Shown here one piece after another: positions 11,210 to 22,442 of a stretch of DNA of 64,000 nt (positions are counted from its first letter, which is position 1; each line of letters begins with the position of its first letter). Source of the stretch: Guadua angustifolia. Its lineage: Eukaryota > Streptophyta > Magnoliopsida > Poales > Poaceae. The DNA is taken from the NCBI GenBank assembly GCA_036346375.1, contig CM070511.1:11284001-11348000 (forward strand). Direction: 5' to 3'. Position numbers and translations under genes: made by a program. The notes below the pieces were generated by a model, which had not been told where the DNA came from, made no database searches, and saw only the letters and a list, made by a program, of their open reading frames with translations.

Positions 11210-13764
11210 TGAAAGGACAGGGGATGTCGCCTAGAGGGGGGTGAATAGGTGAGTTAAAAAATTTAAAACTAGATCGCAGCGGAATACAGAAACTTCGGAA
11301 TGTCCGAATAATACTTCGGACAGTCTGAGTGGTTCGGATAGTCCGGGGTTATATCCGGATAGTCCGAGTTATCCGGAGTATCTAGGGTTCTATTCGGATA
11401 TTTCGAATGCTCCAGAGCACACAGCTCGCAAAAGAGATCTATGCTATTTGGGGATATTAAATACACCAAATTAAACTAGTTAGCCTAGAATACTTGAAGC
11501 AAATAGAGATCTAGCCGAAAACTCACTAGAAAAGTAGATCGGGCAATTTCAAGATTCAAAATCAAATACTAAAGCAAGAGTAAGAAGCAAACTTGGAGAC
11601 AATGATTTTTCACCCGAAGTTCGGATCCTTGAGGGGATCCTACGTCTCCGTTGAGGCGGCTCGGTCACACTTTAGCCGGGGTCTCTTTCAACCCTTTTCC
11701 TCCCGGTGTTGCACAAATGCACTCGCCGGTGCGGCTTGGTCACACTTGAACCGGGGTCTCTTTCAACCCTCTTCCTTCCGGTGTTGCACAAATGCACTTG
11801 CCGGTCTTCACTTCTTTGATTCCTTCCCTTGCAGAGATGGAATCGGCCTTCACAAACTTTCCACAGCCAACCACACAAAGCTCCGGTGGCTCGTAGGCGA
11901 CCTCCTAGCCGTCTAGGAGTCCTCAACCTCCAAGAGTAACAAATGCTCATGAAGAACAAACTTAGAGATGAACTCAAGTGCTCAAAGATCAACACTTCCT
12001 CAACACACACCTCTTCCAACTTTTCTCAACCCTTCTCACTAAGGGGATCACTTAGATCTAAGAGTGGAGAGGAATTTTAGGGGCTCAAGAGCAAAGGGAT
12101 AACCTCTCAAATCTAAAGGGTTGTAGCCCCCACACAAATGGGGAAGGATGGGGGTTTAAATAGAGGCCCCTAAAAACTAGCCGTTTGAACTCATCCCCGA
12201 GTCAGTTCGGACAGTCCGAACCCAAGTTCGGATACTCCGAACATGTCAAACTCGAAGAAACAGAGAGACCCAGCTCGGATAGTCCGAAAATATGTTCGGA
12301 TACTCTGAATGAACATCGGATAGTCCGAACTAGCACTGAGTAGCCCGACGAAAACGAGCATCACTTTTGAATCCGGACTCCGATTTCAGTGATTTTGGAC
12401 TCTACGGAAAGCTAAGAACGAGGGCTACACAACTAACAAGGTCTCACTACCCAAATCTCAAAGGATAAATATAGATTTCACTAAGAATCCAAGGGAGACC
12501 TACAACTCTCACTTTTCGGCACCACTAACACCACACTCTCTCTCTCAGTTTCACAAGGATGGATCACTTGAGCACTTGACACATCTAAAAGTCATTCGAC
12601 GTCGCATCCCTCTTAATAGTACGACAATCCTTAGACTCAAATTTAATCAAAGATAATACAAATTTAGAAATAGTCACTTACCGTCTTCTTTCTTAATGCC
12701 GATGCATGAAGACCTTCACCATATAATTGATGACATCTTCGTCTTGTCCAACTTGACTTGATTCACCTCATGAGACTCTCGTCCTATCAATCTTGACTTG
12801 ATCATCCTCTCTGACGATCTCCATGCCAAGTCGATCTTGACTTAGTCCTCAACTCTTGGTGACACCGCCGTCTTATTGACCTCGGCTTAACGATCATCCT
12901 CCAAGATACCTTGGTCATCATACACATATAGGACATAATTCTTTCCAAACCACTCATGAAAGACATTAGTCCCAAAAACTCAATAGATATGAATAAATTG
13001 ATATTTGTGAGCAGTTGATTACCACAAGTGTTTCATATAAAGAAGCACAACATAAATAGAAACACTTAACATAAGAAATGTTCTCTACTAAGTACATCAT
13101 GATGAATATGTAATTGATCTATATGTACTAGAGAGATAATTGCCAATATGATGAATCAATTAAATCATGGCAAGGATCACAGTCTTTACTTAAATGCAGC
13201 ACATGATAGAATATACACGAATTGTACATGTGCAAATAACATTTGGAATAAGAGTAAATATGTGATCCAACACTAGATTAAACTTCACTAAGAGAATTAC
13301 ATGAGAAGATATACAACTAAAACATGCATGCACCAAGTCAATCTATAGCAATATAAAGTTTAACTCTAGTTAATACATGCATACTAAAAACAAAGCACAT
13401 AATGAACTCAAATGAATATATATGCACAAATAAATATGACATGAACCAATGTGCATATATATAATCAACATGCTACTTGGAGTTCACTATGCATTTGCAC
13501 AAAAAGAATGCAATAACAAATATAGAAGAGATACCAAAATTGCATACCTTATCTTTGCTTAATCATCCCACTTGATTTTCCTCTAAATAGATGAGACTGA
13601 TACTCAACTAGGCAAGAACATGTTAGTCTCATAGCAATATAATCATACTAGAGGTTTGTCATTTGTTAAGCACTAAGTTAAGCATTTACTCAATTACATA
13701 GATTGTCATTATATGCGTTTGTCATTAATCACCAAAATAACATAAGTGCCTAGATGCACTTTCA
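11210..13764 (-). mobile_element. Solo LTR of a second SIRE-type copia family
   Basis: On the minus strand it begins TGAAAGTGCATCTAGGCAC (ending at 13764) and ends GGCGACATCCCCTGTCCTTTCA-like at 11210, the standard start and end of a grass SIRE LTR. The five bases on each side, AAGCT at 11205-11209 and AAGCT at 13765-13769, form a target duplication. No primer-binding site directly adjoins the LTR end, so this is a solo LTR and not the 5' LTR of the gag downstream. It contains clusters of TCCGAA/TTCGGA palindromic words (11285-11415, 12190-12345) and a TATA-like TATTTAAA at 12156-12163. Length 2555 bp. Confidence 0.7.
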
Positions 13765-13769
13765 AAGCT

Positions 13770-15161
13770 TCCACTTATCACAATAAGCAAGAACTCAAGT
13801 CAAAATCTCTGCAAACACAATCTACAAGAATGAATCACTCAAGAACACAAAGTCGGTCTCTTGCAACAAAAACACAATGATTGTTCGAAATAAGAAGCAG
13901 TAGCATGTAGAAGGTAGGGAGGCAAATCCAGATTGCGTATAAGTAAATTGCAGGAATGTAAGTTCAGAATTTAAATGCTTGAAAGTAAATTGCTAAATTT
14001 AATGCGTAATGTCAAAGCATATATTAGATTCAAGCAATGAAATGTGTTTTTCATTTTTGAAGAAGAGATTACAAAGCCTCACAACAAGGTGGGCAAACCT
14101 TAAAGAAGCATAACAATCTCAAAACCTTCAAGAGGGGGGAAAGCTACCCCTACCCCTCTATTTATACTATTCTTGAGCCACCTACCCCCTTGGATGAGTC
14201 CCTCAACCCTAGGGCACTCCATCAAGGACTAGGATTGACCCACTCACACAGCCATACAAGAGCTAACACAAAACCCACCAAAACAAACCGGGTTTTCTTG
14301 CATAGTTTTCAAAGCACACTAACTAGACCAGCTATCTTATCAACTAGACTGCGATCCGACAGCCCTCCTTGATCCACACAATGTCTAGCTAGTATCTTTT
14401 CCTTTCCTTGTCTTCTAGGCTTGCACGGACTCCGTCTCCCATCATGTTCCTGCAATCCTCAACCGTCTGAACCTCCAATGCTCCTCGCCTAATCCCGGCC
14501 ATCCTCCACCTTACCATAATCAAAACCCGATGTCCTGCAACAATCAAAGACAAGAAAAAACCCATCACATAGCAATATCCAAAAAGATATGCAATAAACA
14601 TCACAAAATCATCAAGAATATCTGATTCCGCTCATAAGGTTTGGTGCTACCGCGCTCAAGCTGATAGCACCGTCGACCCGATCATACTGCCCCTTGGCCG
14701 GTATGATCGCCTTAGAAATTGCAAAAACACCTCTAAAAAAATGCACCGGACTGGGGCCAGTGCTACCGCCCATGGTAGACCGGTGCTATCACCCCAAAGC
14801 CAGTAGCACCACCCGATGCCAAACCAGAAATCACCCTCTAAAATTTTCACACCGGGGACAGGTCCGGTGCTACCGCTCATTTCCGGTACTACCACCCTTA
14901 CATGGCCAGTAGTATCACCCTTCATCCTGACGCAGAGAGACGCTTCTCTAGAATTTCCACACCGGGGTCAGACCCAGTGCTACCACCCATGTTCGATGCT
15001 ACCGCTCTCACATAGCCGGTAGCACTGACTTGACTTAGGAACTCTTCAAACTCTTGAAATTTTAATTTAAACTCCAAATCAACCTCAAACACAAACACAA
15101 TTAGCTCCAATAATATCAATAACTCATCACAAACATGGATAGACCTCCACATGGTCTTTCA
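13770..15161 (-). repeat. 5' LTR of the SIRE-like copia element
   Basis: On the minus strand the sequence starts with TGAAAGACCATG at 15161. It contains repeated CGGTAGCACCGG-like words (about 14640-15010) and has a TATA box (TATAAATAG, 14158-14166) followed by a transcribed-looking R-U5 stretch. It runs into the primer-binding relic once the solo LTR at 11210-13764 is removed. The terminal CA is not clear, so the right border is approximate. Length about 1.4 kb. Confidence 0.6.
14158..14166 (-). promoter_or_regulatory. TATA box of the SIRE-like LTR
   Basis: The minus strand reads TATAAATAG followed by a G-rich leader, in the usual position of an LTR Pol II promoter, roughly 1.0 kb from the LTR start. 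Confidence 0.5.
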
Positions 15162-16230
15162 ATTTCCCTTCATCATTTTTCGATATCATGGTCCATTTCA
15201 TTGTTCACCTTGTGATAGAGATAAAGATGTGTGGACCGGTGTTCATACGTAGCATGTACCCATTCAAGAGGTACATGGAAATTCTCAATTCCTACGTATG
15301 GAATCGATCTCGACCGGAGGGTAGCATTGTCAAAGGTTACGCAACTGAAGAAGTCATCGAGTTCTACATCAATTACATGGCTCAGGTCAAACCAATAGGT
15401 ATGCCTCAATCTCACCATGAGGGGAGGCTCCAGGGTATCGAGACCATCGGAAGGAATGCAATCATGCCTAATCGGTTGCTTATGCTCAAGCACATTTCAT
15501 GGTTTTGCAACACATGGTTGTAGTGTCACTGTACATCGACAAGCATAAGCATTGGCTACGCCAAGAGAATCTGACACTGCAAGAGTCTTGGATTATGAGA
15601 CAACATAACCTTCAGTTTAACAAATAGTTGAAGGAGTGACCCATCACTAGGACCTCATCAGGTGATATGATCACATGGTTGGTAACAGGGCCAACATTTA
15701 TAGTTATAACATATAAAGGATATGACTTAAATGGGTACATATTTTACATAAGAGATCAGAATATGAAGAGCACAAACTAGAACAGTAGTGTTCGCATAGA
15801 TGCGTTCAATACCACTAGGTTGACGAGGAGCTCCTACTATGGGTTTATAGAGGAGATTTGAGAGCTCGACTATGTACTACTATTTAAGATCCCCTTATTT
15901 CGGTGTCGTTGGGTCCACCTCCAGCAGGTGAAGGTTGACAAGTACGGTGTCGCTACTATTGACCTCACACACATTGGATACCAAGATGAACCATTCGTAT
16001 TCACCAATCAAGTTGTTTAAGTATTCTATGTATCCGACCCGTTCAACAAGAAGCGACGTGTAGTTCTTTAGAGAAAAAGGAGCACTGTCGGAGTAGAGAA
16101 TGTAGTAGATAAGAAAGAATACAATCAATTTGATGAGTTGCCTCCTATCAAAAACAGCATCACGGTCCAGGAAGAATAATCCGAGAAAGCTAGCTACACA
16201 CGCCTCGTCATCATAAAGGGCTAATTTTTA
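15162..16230 (+). pseudogene. CACTA tnp2 transposase, C-terminal domains (element 1)
   Basis: Tnp2 is the main CACTA transposase. Only its conserved C-terminal domains remain. The DUF4218-type region reads FPSSFFDIMVHF, KMCGPVFIRSMYPFKRYME, RPEGSIVKGYATEEVIEF from about 15166 to 15400. The DUF4216-type region has YKGYDLNGYIFYIRDQ near 15715, then RCRWVHLQQVKVDKYGV..DLTHIGYQDEPFVF and VFYVSDPFNKKRRVVL from about 15903 to 16070. Stops occur near 15521, 15778 and 16069. The catalytic tnp2 core (Transposase_21) lies upstream and is lost at the copia junction. Confidence 0.8.
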
Positions 16231-16361
16231 TGCAAAAGAATAAGCAAGTGGAGTAATAATTTTAAGTGTACTCTCCAACATAATGGAGTTATTTTTAGTG
16301 AGACACTCGAAATTCAAAACATCTTTGTGTATGCATCTGATTCATTCAATAAAGTTCCCTT

Positions 16362-16480
16362 TCTTTTACTGATGTTGGTTCATCCACAATTCCATATATA
16401 TTATGCAATTCCTTCACTGATGTTGATCCATCCACAATTCCATTTACATTATGCAATTCCTTCATTGATGTTAGGTGTTG
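16362..16480 (+). repeat. 48-bp tandem repeat, about 2.4 copies
   Basis: The word ACTGATGTTG/ATTGATGTTA recurs at 16368, 16416 and 16464, exactly 48 bp apart, with CATCCACAATTCCAT and TATGCAATTCCTTCA in each unit. Because 48 is divisible by three, an overlapping ORF repeats a 16-residue block, but no known protein matches it. Confidence 0.85.
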
Positions 16481-16490
16481 GTCCCATTTA

Positions 16491-16672
16491 CATCACAGAT
16501 GGTCCTATTTTAGAACCGTATGTGATAATACACATCACAAACGTTTCTAAAATAGGGCCGTCTCTGATAAAATATTATCACAGATGGTTCTAAAATAGGA
16601 CCATTTGTGATAATAAACTATCACAGATGGTTCTAGTTTAGTAACGGTTCTAAACTAGAACCGTCTGTGATA
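16491..16672. repeat. Internal block of CACTA subterminal repeats
   Basis: At least five copies, in both orientations, of TCACAGATGGTTCTAAA / TTAGAACCGTCTGTGAT-like words. The same words make up the 3' subterminal region at 21722-21915. No CACTA terminus adjoins this block, so it is either internal to the element or the scar of a second, fused CACTA end. Confidence 0.8.
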
Positions 16673-16679
16673 CAGGCTC

Positions 16680-16928
16680 TATAAAAAAAGGCCCCTCACG
16701 CAGATCGATCAGTTACCACTCTCTAGTGCTTAAAACCCTAACTTTGTCTCCCGATGCTTCGTCTACCGTTGCGGCACCTCCCCTAGTCCTCGTCGACACT
16801 TCCGGCCTCGTCGCCTCCCCGGCTAGCGTCTCCCCCTACGGCGCCTCACCCCTGGCGTCTCCCTATGCGTGGCACCTCTCGCCGGTCACTGATGCTAGCC
16901 CCTCTTCTCCTCCTGCTCACCAAGGCAA
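16680..16928 (+). promoter_or_regulatory. TATA box and probable 5' exon of the TNP1-like gene
   Basis: TATAAAAAAAGG (16680-16691) lies just after the repeat block. It is followed by a GC-rich leader with ACCCTAACTTTGTCTC and a Pro/Ser/Ala-rich ORF, ending at CAAG|GTAAGC, a good splice donor at 16928/16929. The region 16929-18413 looks intronic (AT-rich, no ORF). Promoter and exon assignment are inferred. Confidence 0.45.
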
Positions 16929-18413
16929 GGTAAGCATGGCTTTGTTGTTCCTCCCTCCCTCCCTATTCCCTATTGGTTGTTTATCTTTTCTTCATTGTTC
17001 TAGCCTCCTCCACTCGCTGCCAATCGCCTCCTCTCCTGCGCTGCCACCACGCTTGTTGAACCATTCACTTCCTCACGACGTCATCATCGCCGTTTTCGTG
17101 CCCTCCCATACCACCCCCGCCTTCTGCTACTAGCTAGCCCACATTTTCTCCTGTCGCTGGCTCGTCCTCCTCCCCCCACTAAACACCGGTCAGCTCAAGG
17201 TTATTGACAATTTGTTAATTATTTTTGTGTAGAAAAAGAACATGCAAAGCAATTGGAAGGGCTGAATTTAATATGGTAGCACATATAATCTAGATGATTC
17301 TCCAAGACGTAGATGGAATTTTAATGCAAATGTGTGGTTTTTTATTTGTTGCATTGGCGCTGCGGCGATTGGTGGTATGCTTCTCCTCATGCTTGAATCG
17401 TCGAGTTAAAGCCGGCTTATCTGAATACATCATGCGCTACACTGGTGGGTGTGGCATTTGTTGTTAGTTCTATGAAACTCGAAATTTTTAGGTTTGGATG
17501 CAATGCCTTGATATCTACCATGTTCTGTCCAACAAATTGTCAATAAAACCTAGTATACAGTACGCATGGGAAACCCTACTTACATAAATTATAGGAGTCC
17601 CACATATATATTGAGTTTAATGCATTTGTTTGGCTTCATGTTATTCTTTTATCTGCATCTTGTGCAATCATGTTTTTTAGTTATCACATATGTAAGGTAT
17701 GCATATCAGTTTCTTTGACATGCAAGATAGTAGCCAAATTAAACTGTAGAAAGTAGAGACATACATCCAAACTACTCCAACATGCATATCACATTGATCA
17801 AGCCAGAGTTATAAATGTAGAGTAATTGTGGTAAGTGGTAACTATCGAGGAATCCTGTTGGTAAGATATTGCCAGCCTTGCGTTGATACTTGCTAAACCA
17901 ATGTTTCTCAGTTTGTATAATAATTTATCTGCACTAGGTGTTGAGTTAGAGGTTTTTGTATGTCCTTAAACATGTATGTCATATAAAATCCTTATCTCAA
18001 GTATACCTCTATACATATAAGATCTTTGTTTATACACTATAGGTCTTAGTATGTGCTTATAAAAATATACTCTCATATAATAAATATACTTAAGGGTCTA
18101 ATATATATAAAATAAACAAAATATAAATAAGATGACATAAAAAAATATTAGATCATGTAGAGCTATTCTCAGAACATTCCTAAGGTCAAGATCATATTAA
18201 TCAGCAAAAAGATCTAATTTGAATTAAGTTCATTTTCCATATACATACAAACTAAGACATTAATAACTTTTACGTGTAAAAGCAAAAACATCTAATTTTA
18301 ATTAAGTTCATTTTTTCTTTTGCCAACCATATACTACCTTTGTACCCATCAAATAAAAGCAATCATCAATTAGTAGCCTTCCTTGCTTGATTCTTTTTCT
18401 TTCCTATTGAGCC

Positions 18414-20440
18414 ATGAAAACCAGCATAGATTGTAAAATGGCGTCCCCTCATTCGTCGTCTCAAGGAGGTGATGAGCCAATGAAAGGAAAACCTCCTCGA
18501 TGTCTAAGAAGAGCAAATAAAAGGCCCATAGATGGATATAACATCATGGCGGTTGATCTAAAGGATGGAGCCCATACCAAACTAAGAAAGATAGTGATAG
18601 CATTCAAGACATTGTGTGGGATAGTTGCACAGGAATGGGTCCCCATCACCTGTCTATCCTGGAAGTCATTGCCTGACGAGAACCACAATGACTTGGTGAT
18701 AGAAATTCTATCTTCGTTTGAGATCCTAGAAGACTCCATGCGCTCAGTGTGATGGTATGCACTACTAGTGGTGAGAAAGGTGTAGAAGAAGTTTAAGAGC
18801 ACGCTTGTCATGGAATATGTCAACAAGGATAGGACTCCCTTCTCTAAGTACGGGTTCATTGCTGAGGATGTATAGAAAAGTTTTATTGAGGCGAAGACGA
18901 TGGACGAATTCGTCCGATAAAGTGAAGCCCACAAGACCCTACAAGCAAGGAACACCCACCCCCACAGATTAGACACCACTGGGTATGCGGGGAAGAGGGC
19001 GTAATGGGAGAGGGAGGATGAGGAGGCCTTCATGACATTTGCATCGATCGTTGACCATAGCACTAGAGACTAGCTAAGAGCGAGGTCAATTGCCACGTCT
19101 TCCGGTACCATCACCTTTACAAACCCCGCGGACAAGGAAGTCTGCTAACGCCTGGTAAGATATCAGACTACTAATTTTGTATATAATTAGTCCATAACTT
19201 AGGATCTTACGGATAGCGTTGAGTTCACAATCTTTTGATAGAACTTCTTTGGCAAACAAGGAGAAAGACGTATTCTCCATGGCTTTGGAAAACAGGGAAC
19301 ACCCTGGTCGCATATGAGGCAAGGGGTTTTTGTTCCCTAAAAAATGAAATTCCTAGACGACTCCAACAAATACTGGAGTAGGAAGAGAACTAAAGCCGAG
19401 CACGAGGGATGGCTTGTATAAAAGATTGAGAAAAGACTAAGAGAAGAATTCAGCAATAAGATAAGAAGTCTCGAGGAAAGGCTCAAAAATTAGGACACAG
19501 AGCCTACGCAAGTCCCAGACATATGTGCGCAAATTAGCCCCACTACCAAGAAGAGTAGCTGTGTGTCTGCCACTCCCATAAATGAACACGACAAATTTCT
19601 TGTTTGTGACATCAAAGTACTAATATATATTTCTTGAATGCTCTATAGATATATCTGTTGGACACATTAGATAATTGTGTACCGTTATGTAGGTGGCCAC
19701 GCGGTGCAATCTCCAAGTAAGACTTGCCTATGTCTCCTTTCCTCTTTCGGCTGCTTGGGGGGTTATGTATCCATCCCCTAAAGGGGCGCTGGTGCACGGT
19801 ATCCTAGTGGCATCGGGTTTCATGAAGGTTAATGTGTATGGTGTAAATGATAGTTTCAAGACCGTCCCACTACCGATACCCCCAAATGATGAGATCGTGA
19901 CACTAGGGGATGCTATTTGCACATTCATCTAGTGGCCCAGCAATGACATCTCCTTAGACACCCATCCTCCATCACTGGAAGTACCCCAACTACCTGAGTC
20001 ATCTGCTGCACCTCAGAAGGTCACCAAATTGCTCCTGTGCCCCCTGCATCATAGGACATTCGATGGGATGGTGCCCACTCATTTCCGTAAAGATTCCCTA
20101 TAGCAGAAAGCAAGGTAAGGGAAAATCTAGGCAGATCATGAAGGCATTGGACTATCTGATTGCCCTGTTGACCTAGTTATACCAGCTAGGAGAGCCTTTA
20201 GTAACAGGAGATCGCCTATAGAACCTTTCTATGGCTTGCGTTAGATTGCATAATTGGTACATGGAACAAGCTAAAAAGCCAGTACAAGACCGTATAACAA
20301 GTATCTCAGTCAGTTTCAAGCCTAAGCATCTGTTTAACGAGTCATTAGGGTGCTTCTTCGCAGTTGACTTCAAGGACTTGTTAGACGACTTCAATCTCGA
20401 CACCCTCGACACCATGCTCTTTAGATGCTGGATATTGTAA
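18414..20440 (+). pseudogene. TNP1-like (Ptta/En-Spm plant transposase) protein, element 1
   Basis: This is the accessory CACTA protein that in En/Spm binds subterminal repeats. The first ORF (18414-18752, MKTSIDCKM...) is followed in changing frames by segments matching the usual order of grass Ptta-type proteins. These are a DNA-interaction block (LRKIVIAF..IVAQEWVPITCLSWKSLP), a NTHPHRLDTTGYAGKRA segment near 18950, and a positively charged stretch near 19380-19500. A conserved C-terminal block (VATRCNLQVRLAYVSFP..GALVHGILVASGFMKVNVYGV) spans 19693-19930 and ends with WPSNDISLD. The last part (LHNWYMEQAKKP) leads toward the Ulp1-like region. Many stops and frame changes are present. The family call rests on remembered motif order, not on a search. 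Confidence 0.6.
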
Positions 20441-20481
20441 GTGCGTGCAATCATAGTCTACATTTGTGTAATACTGATAAA

Positions 20482-20524
20482 TATCATATATATATATATA
20501 TATATAATATATATATATATATAA
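20482..20524. repeat. (TA)n microsatellite
   Basis: An almost pure TA dinucleotide tract, interrupted once, lies between the TNP1-like and Ulp1-like regions. Confidence 0.95.
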
Positions 20525-20542
20525 CTCCTTACTTTTATATAT

Positions 20543-21345
20543 AGATACATGATCTGTGAAGCAAGAGAGAACAAACAATCGGTGGGTTTCCTGAACCCAC
20601 ACATAGTCTCCAAGCAAACAATGAACAAAGATTTACAATTTAATGATGAATACATCGAACATGCATTGGTGGCTTAAAAAGATAAAGAGTTCATACTTTT
20701 ACCCCACAATCTAGGGTAAGTGCTACACTATTTTCTATACTCAGATTTGTACTTTGTACTTTGCTACACTATTGACCATGGTGATATATCTATTTAGGTT
20801 TCATTGGGTTGTAATTGTAATTCATCTAGCCATAATTTGGGTTATTTCCCTTTATTCCTTAAAGAGTGGCAACCATAACTTTAATCCTGTCACGAAATTA
20901 CTTAAGAGGTAATGACGTTTCCTCCATAGATAACATTGTCATGTAGGTTATTCAAAGTGTACATTGCTCTTAGAATGGCTGAGGCTAATCTTTTGCAATC
21001 ACATAGGACATTCAGAGTGTACAAATTTTATGGAGTGCCTTCTAGTAAGGATGGGTCGAAGCTGAAGCACGCTTTTAAGTTTTCAGTATCACGATACACA
21101 ATAACCCTAGATTAAACTCTGTAATAATGACTATGGAACTAACCAATTCTATATTTGCAGTGCCACTAGCAGAGAAAGGGAAATAACAGATGTGGATTTT
21201 ACGTTTGCCACAACATGCAACTCGTCGTCAATAATAAAAAGACCAGTCAAATAATAACTGCATTGGAAGAGACCGATCTGAGGCGAATTTGAAGACAACT
21301 TTGTTCCTTCTTGCTTAGTCATGTCTTAATTCCAGAATGTGAATT
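20543..21345 (+). pseudogene. Ulp1-type (C48) cysteine protease domain, decayed
   Basis: Ulp1 enzymes remove SUMO from proteins, and versions of them are carried by several plant transposon groups. In pieces, the frame reads ENKQSVGFLNPHIVSKQTM, EYIEHALVA*KDKEFILLPHN, then FHWVVIVIHL at about 20801 (position of the catalytic His region). The Cys-box reads CGFYVCHNMQLVV at about 21190-21230, followed by LRRI*RQLCSFLLSHVLIPECEFHF. The order H-then-C and the C-terminal tail fit C48 proteases. A 20700-20790 non-coding stretch may be an intron. Stops and frame changes make it inactive. Confidence 0.6.
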
Positions 21346-21721
21346 CCACTTTGCTTAACTTCAGGAGTTGTGTTTTTTCGGAATTACCATTTGGGTTAAT
21401 TTGTCTAACTTATGCTATGGATTTGTGAATTGTAGTTGTGTATTCAATTAATTGGTTAATAATATTGAGTTCCATTGGTTAATATATCTAAGTTCATTTC
21501 TAAAATGGATGTGCCATACAATATTCTATATGTAATCTGCTTGCGCTATGATGTAATATGAGGTGATTACTGAAATGGATGTAATATTTGTAATCTAAAA
21601 TGGATGTACTGCTTGTAATATGAGTAGAGTTAATCTGTAATCTGCTTTTTTTAGAGAGTATGGCTAGCATTTCCTGAGGCTAGCCAATAAACAGAAAAGG
21701 TTTATCTGTAGAAAAACTTAT

Positions 21722-21929
21722 AACATACAGTTTTTAATTAGAAACTATCTGTGATGTTATAATGTAACAGACGGTTTTAAACTAAAACCATCTGTGATAT
21801 CTTATATCCAGAGGTTTGGAAACCATCTGTATATGCCATAACATCATTGACAAAAGGTTACAGACAGTTCAAAAAACCATCTGTAATGACAGTTTCAAAC
21901 TATCTGTGATGAACTTTTCTATAGTAGTG
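21722..21929. repeat. 3' subterminal repeats and terminal inverted repeat of CACTA 1
   Basis: Multiple GAAACTATCTGTGAT, AACCATCTGTGAT and ACAGACGGTTTTAAACT words in both orientations end with CTATAGTAGTG at 21929. The three flanking bases are TCC (21930-21932). The left target copy is not available. Confidence 0.85.
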
Positions 21930-22189
21930 TCCATTTGGCTTGCATTATTGTTGACAGTTATAAGATGGGTATGGATCTTTAATGCTACTTTCTCTCTTTT
22001 GCCTCTATTTATTTCATTCTCTTTCCTGAGCATTATGTATGGCTTACCACATAAACTAGTTTCATAATTCCAAAGGTCTTATTGGAAGGGTACTTTAGTC
22101 ATTATCTTTGGTGTCTTTCTTAATCTTAAAGTTACCTTAATAAATGTGCTCAGTCAAAATACATCCTGTAAAAATCAGCAGACGGAGTA

Positions 22190-22440
22190 CTATCTTTGTT
22201 TTTTTTACTTGTCATTATGGGCGCCATCACATAGTCTCCAATACACCTTTGATCATTAATTTTTCTAATTATATGTTAGGCAAAATTATTAAAAATATAA
22301 TGATATGAAAGGATCTTTGATAGCAGATCTACTAATATCATTTTCACTTGACAAACTCCAATGCTTTTAATGCATATTAGAGATCAAAGTTTTCAAACGT
22401 TGATTGCATGCATTCTAAGATGACTATAAAAAGGAGGGAG
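22190..22440. mobile_element. Stowaway (Tc1/mariner) MITE
   Basis: It is flanked by TA at 22188-22189 and 22441-22442. The right end AAAAGGAGGGAG and the left end CTATCTTTGTTTTTTTTACTTGTC are degenerate inverted copies of the grass Stowaway terminus CTCCCTCCGT. Length 251 bp, AT-rich and non-coding, as usual for the family. Confidence 0.8.
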
Positions 22441-22442
22441 TA

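Larger units (their letters stand above)
1712..15161 (-). mobile_element. SIRE-like Ty1/copia element, truncated and nested
   Basis: Reading the minus strand there is a 5' LTR (15161 to about 13770), a primer-binding-site relic (11197-11205), gag (11152-9422), a long AT-rich spacer, protease, a GAG-pre-integrase domain and part of integrase (2977-1712). The 3' half of pol and the 3' LTR are missing; the element is cut at about 1712 by the gypsy fragment. Two later insertions split it: a solo LTR (11210-13764) and an Ale-type copia element (3954-8625). The gag, with its GWVPK-like tail, fits the SIRE/Maximus group of grass copia elements. The 5' LTR abuts the tnp2 relic of a CACTA element, so it probably inserted into that element. 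Confidence 0.75.
15162..21929 (+). mobile_element. CACTA (En/Spm) element 1, 5' truncated, with Ulp1-like gene
   Basis: The right terminus is TTTTCTATAGTAGTG ending at 21929, the reverse complement of a CACTACTATAGAAAA-type CACTA end. It is preceded by a subterminal array of GATGGTTT/AACCATCTGTGAT words (about 21722-21915). Inside, on the plus strand, are the C-terminal part of tnp2 (15162-16230), an internal block of the same subterminal words (16491-16672), a TNP1-like gene (18414-20440) and an Ulp1-like protease region (20543-21345). The left end and the N-terminal part of tnp2 are absent; the SIRE-like LTR begins at 15161. All genes carry stops, so it is a relic. Confidence 0.8.

Noticed and set aside
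11210..13764. This LTR as the 5' LTR of the SIRE-like element with gag at 11152
   Set aside because: Flanking AAGCT on both sides and the disturbed primer-site junction show it is a separate solo LTR.
18758..18775. CACTACTAGTGG as a possible CACTA terminus
   Set aside because: It lies within the TNP1-like coding homology, with no matching inverse end or subterminal array beside it.
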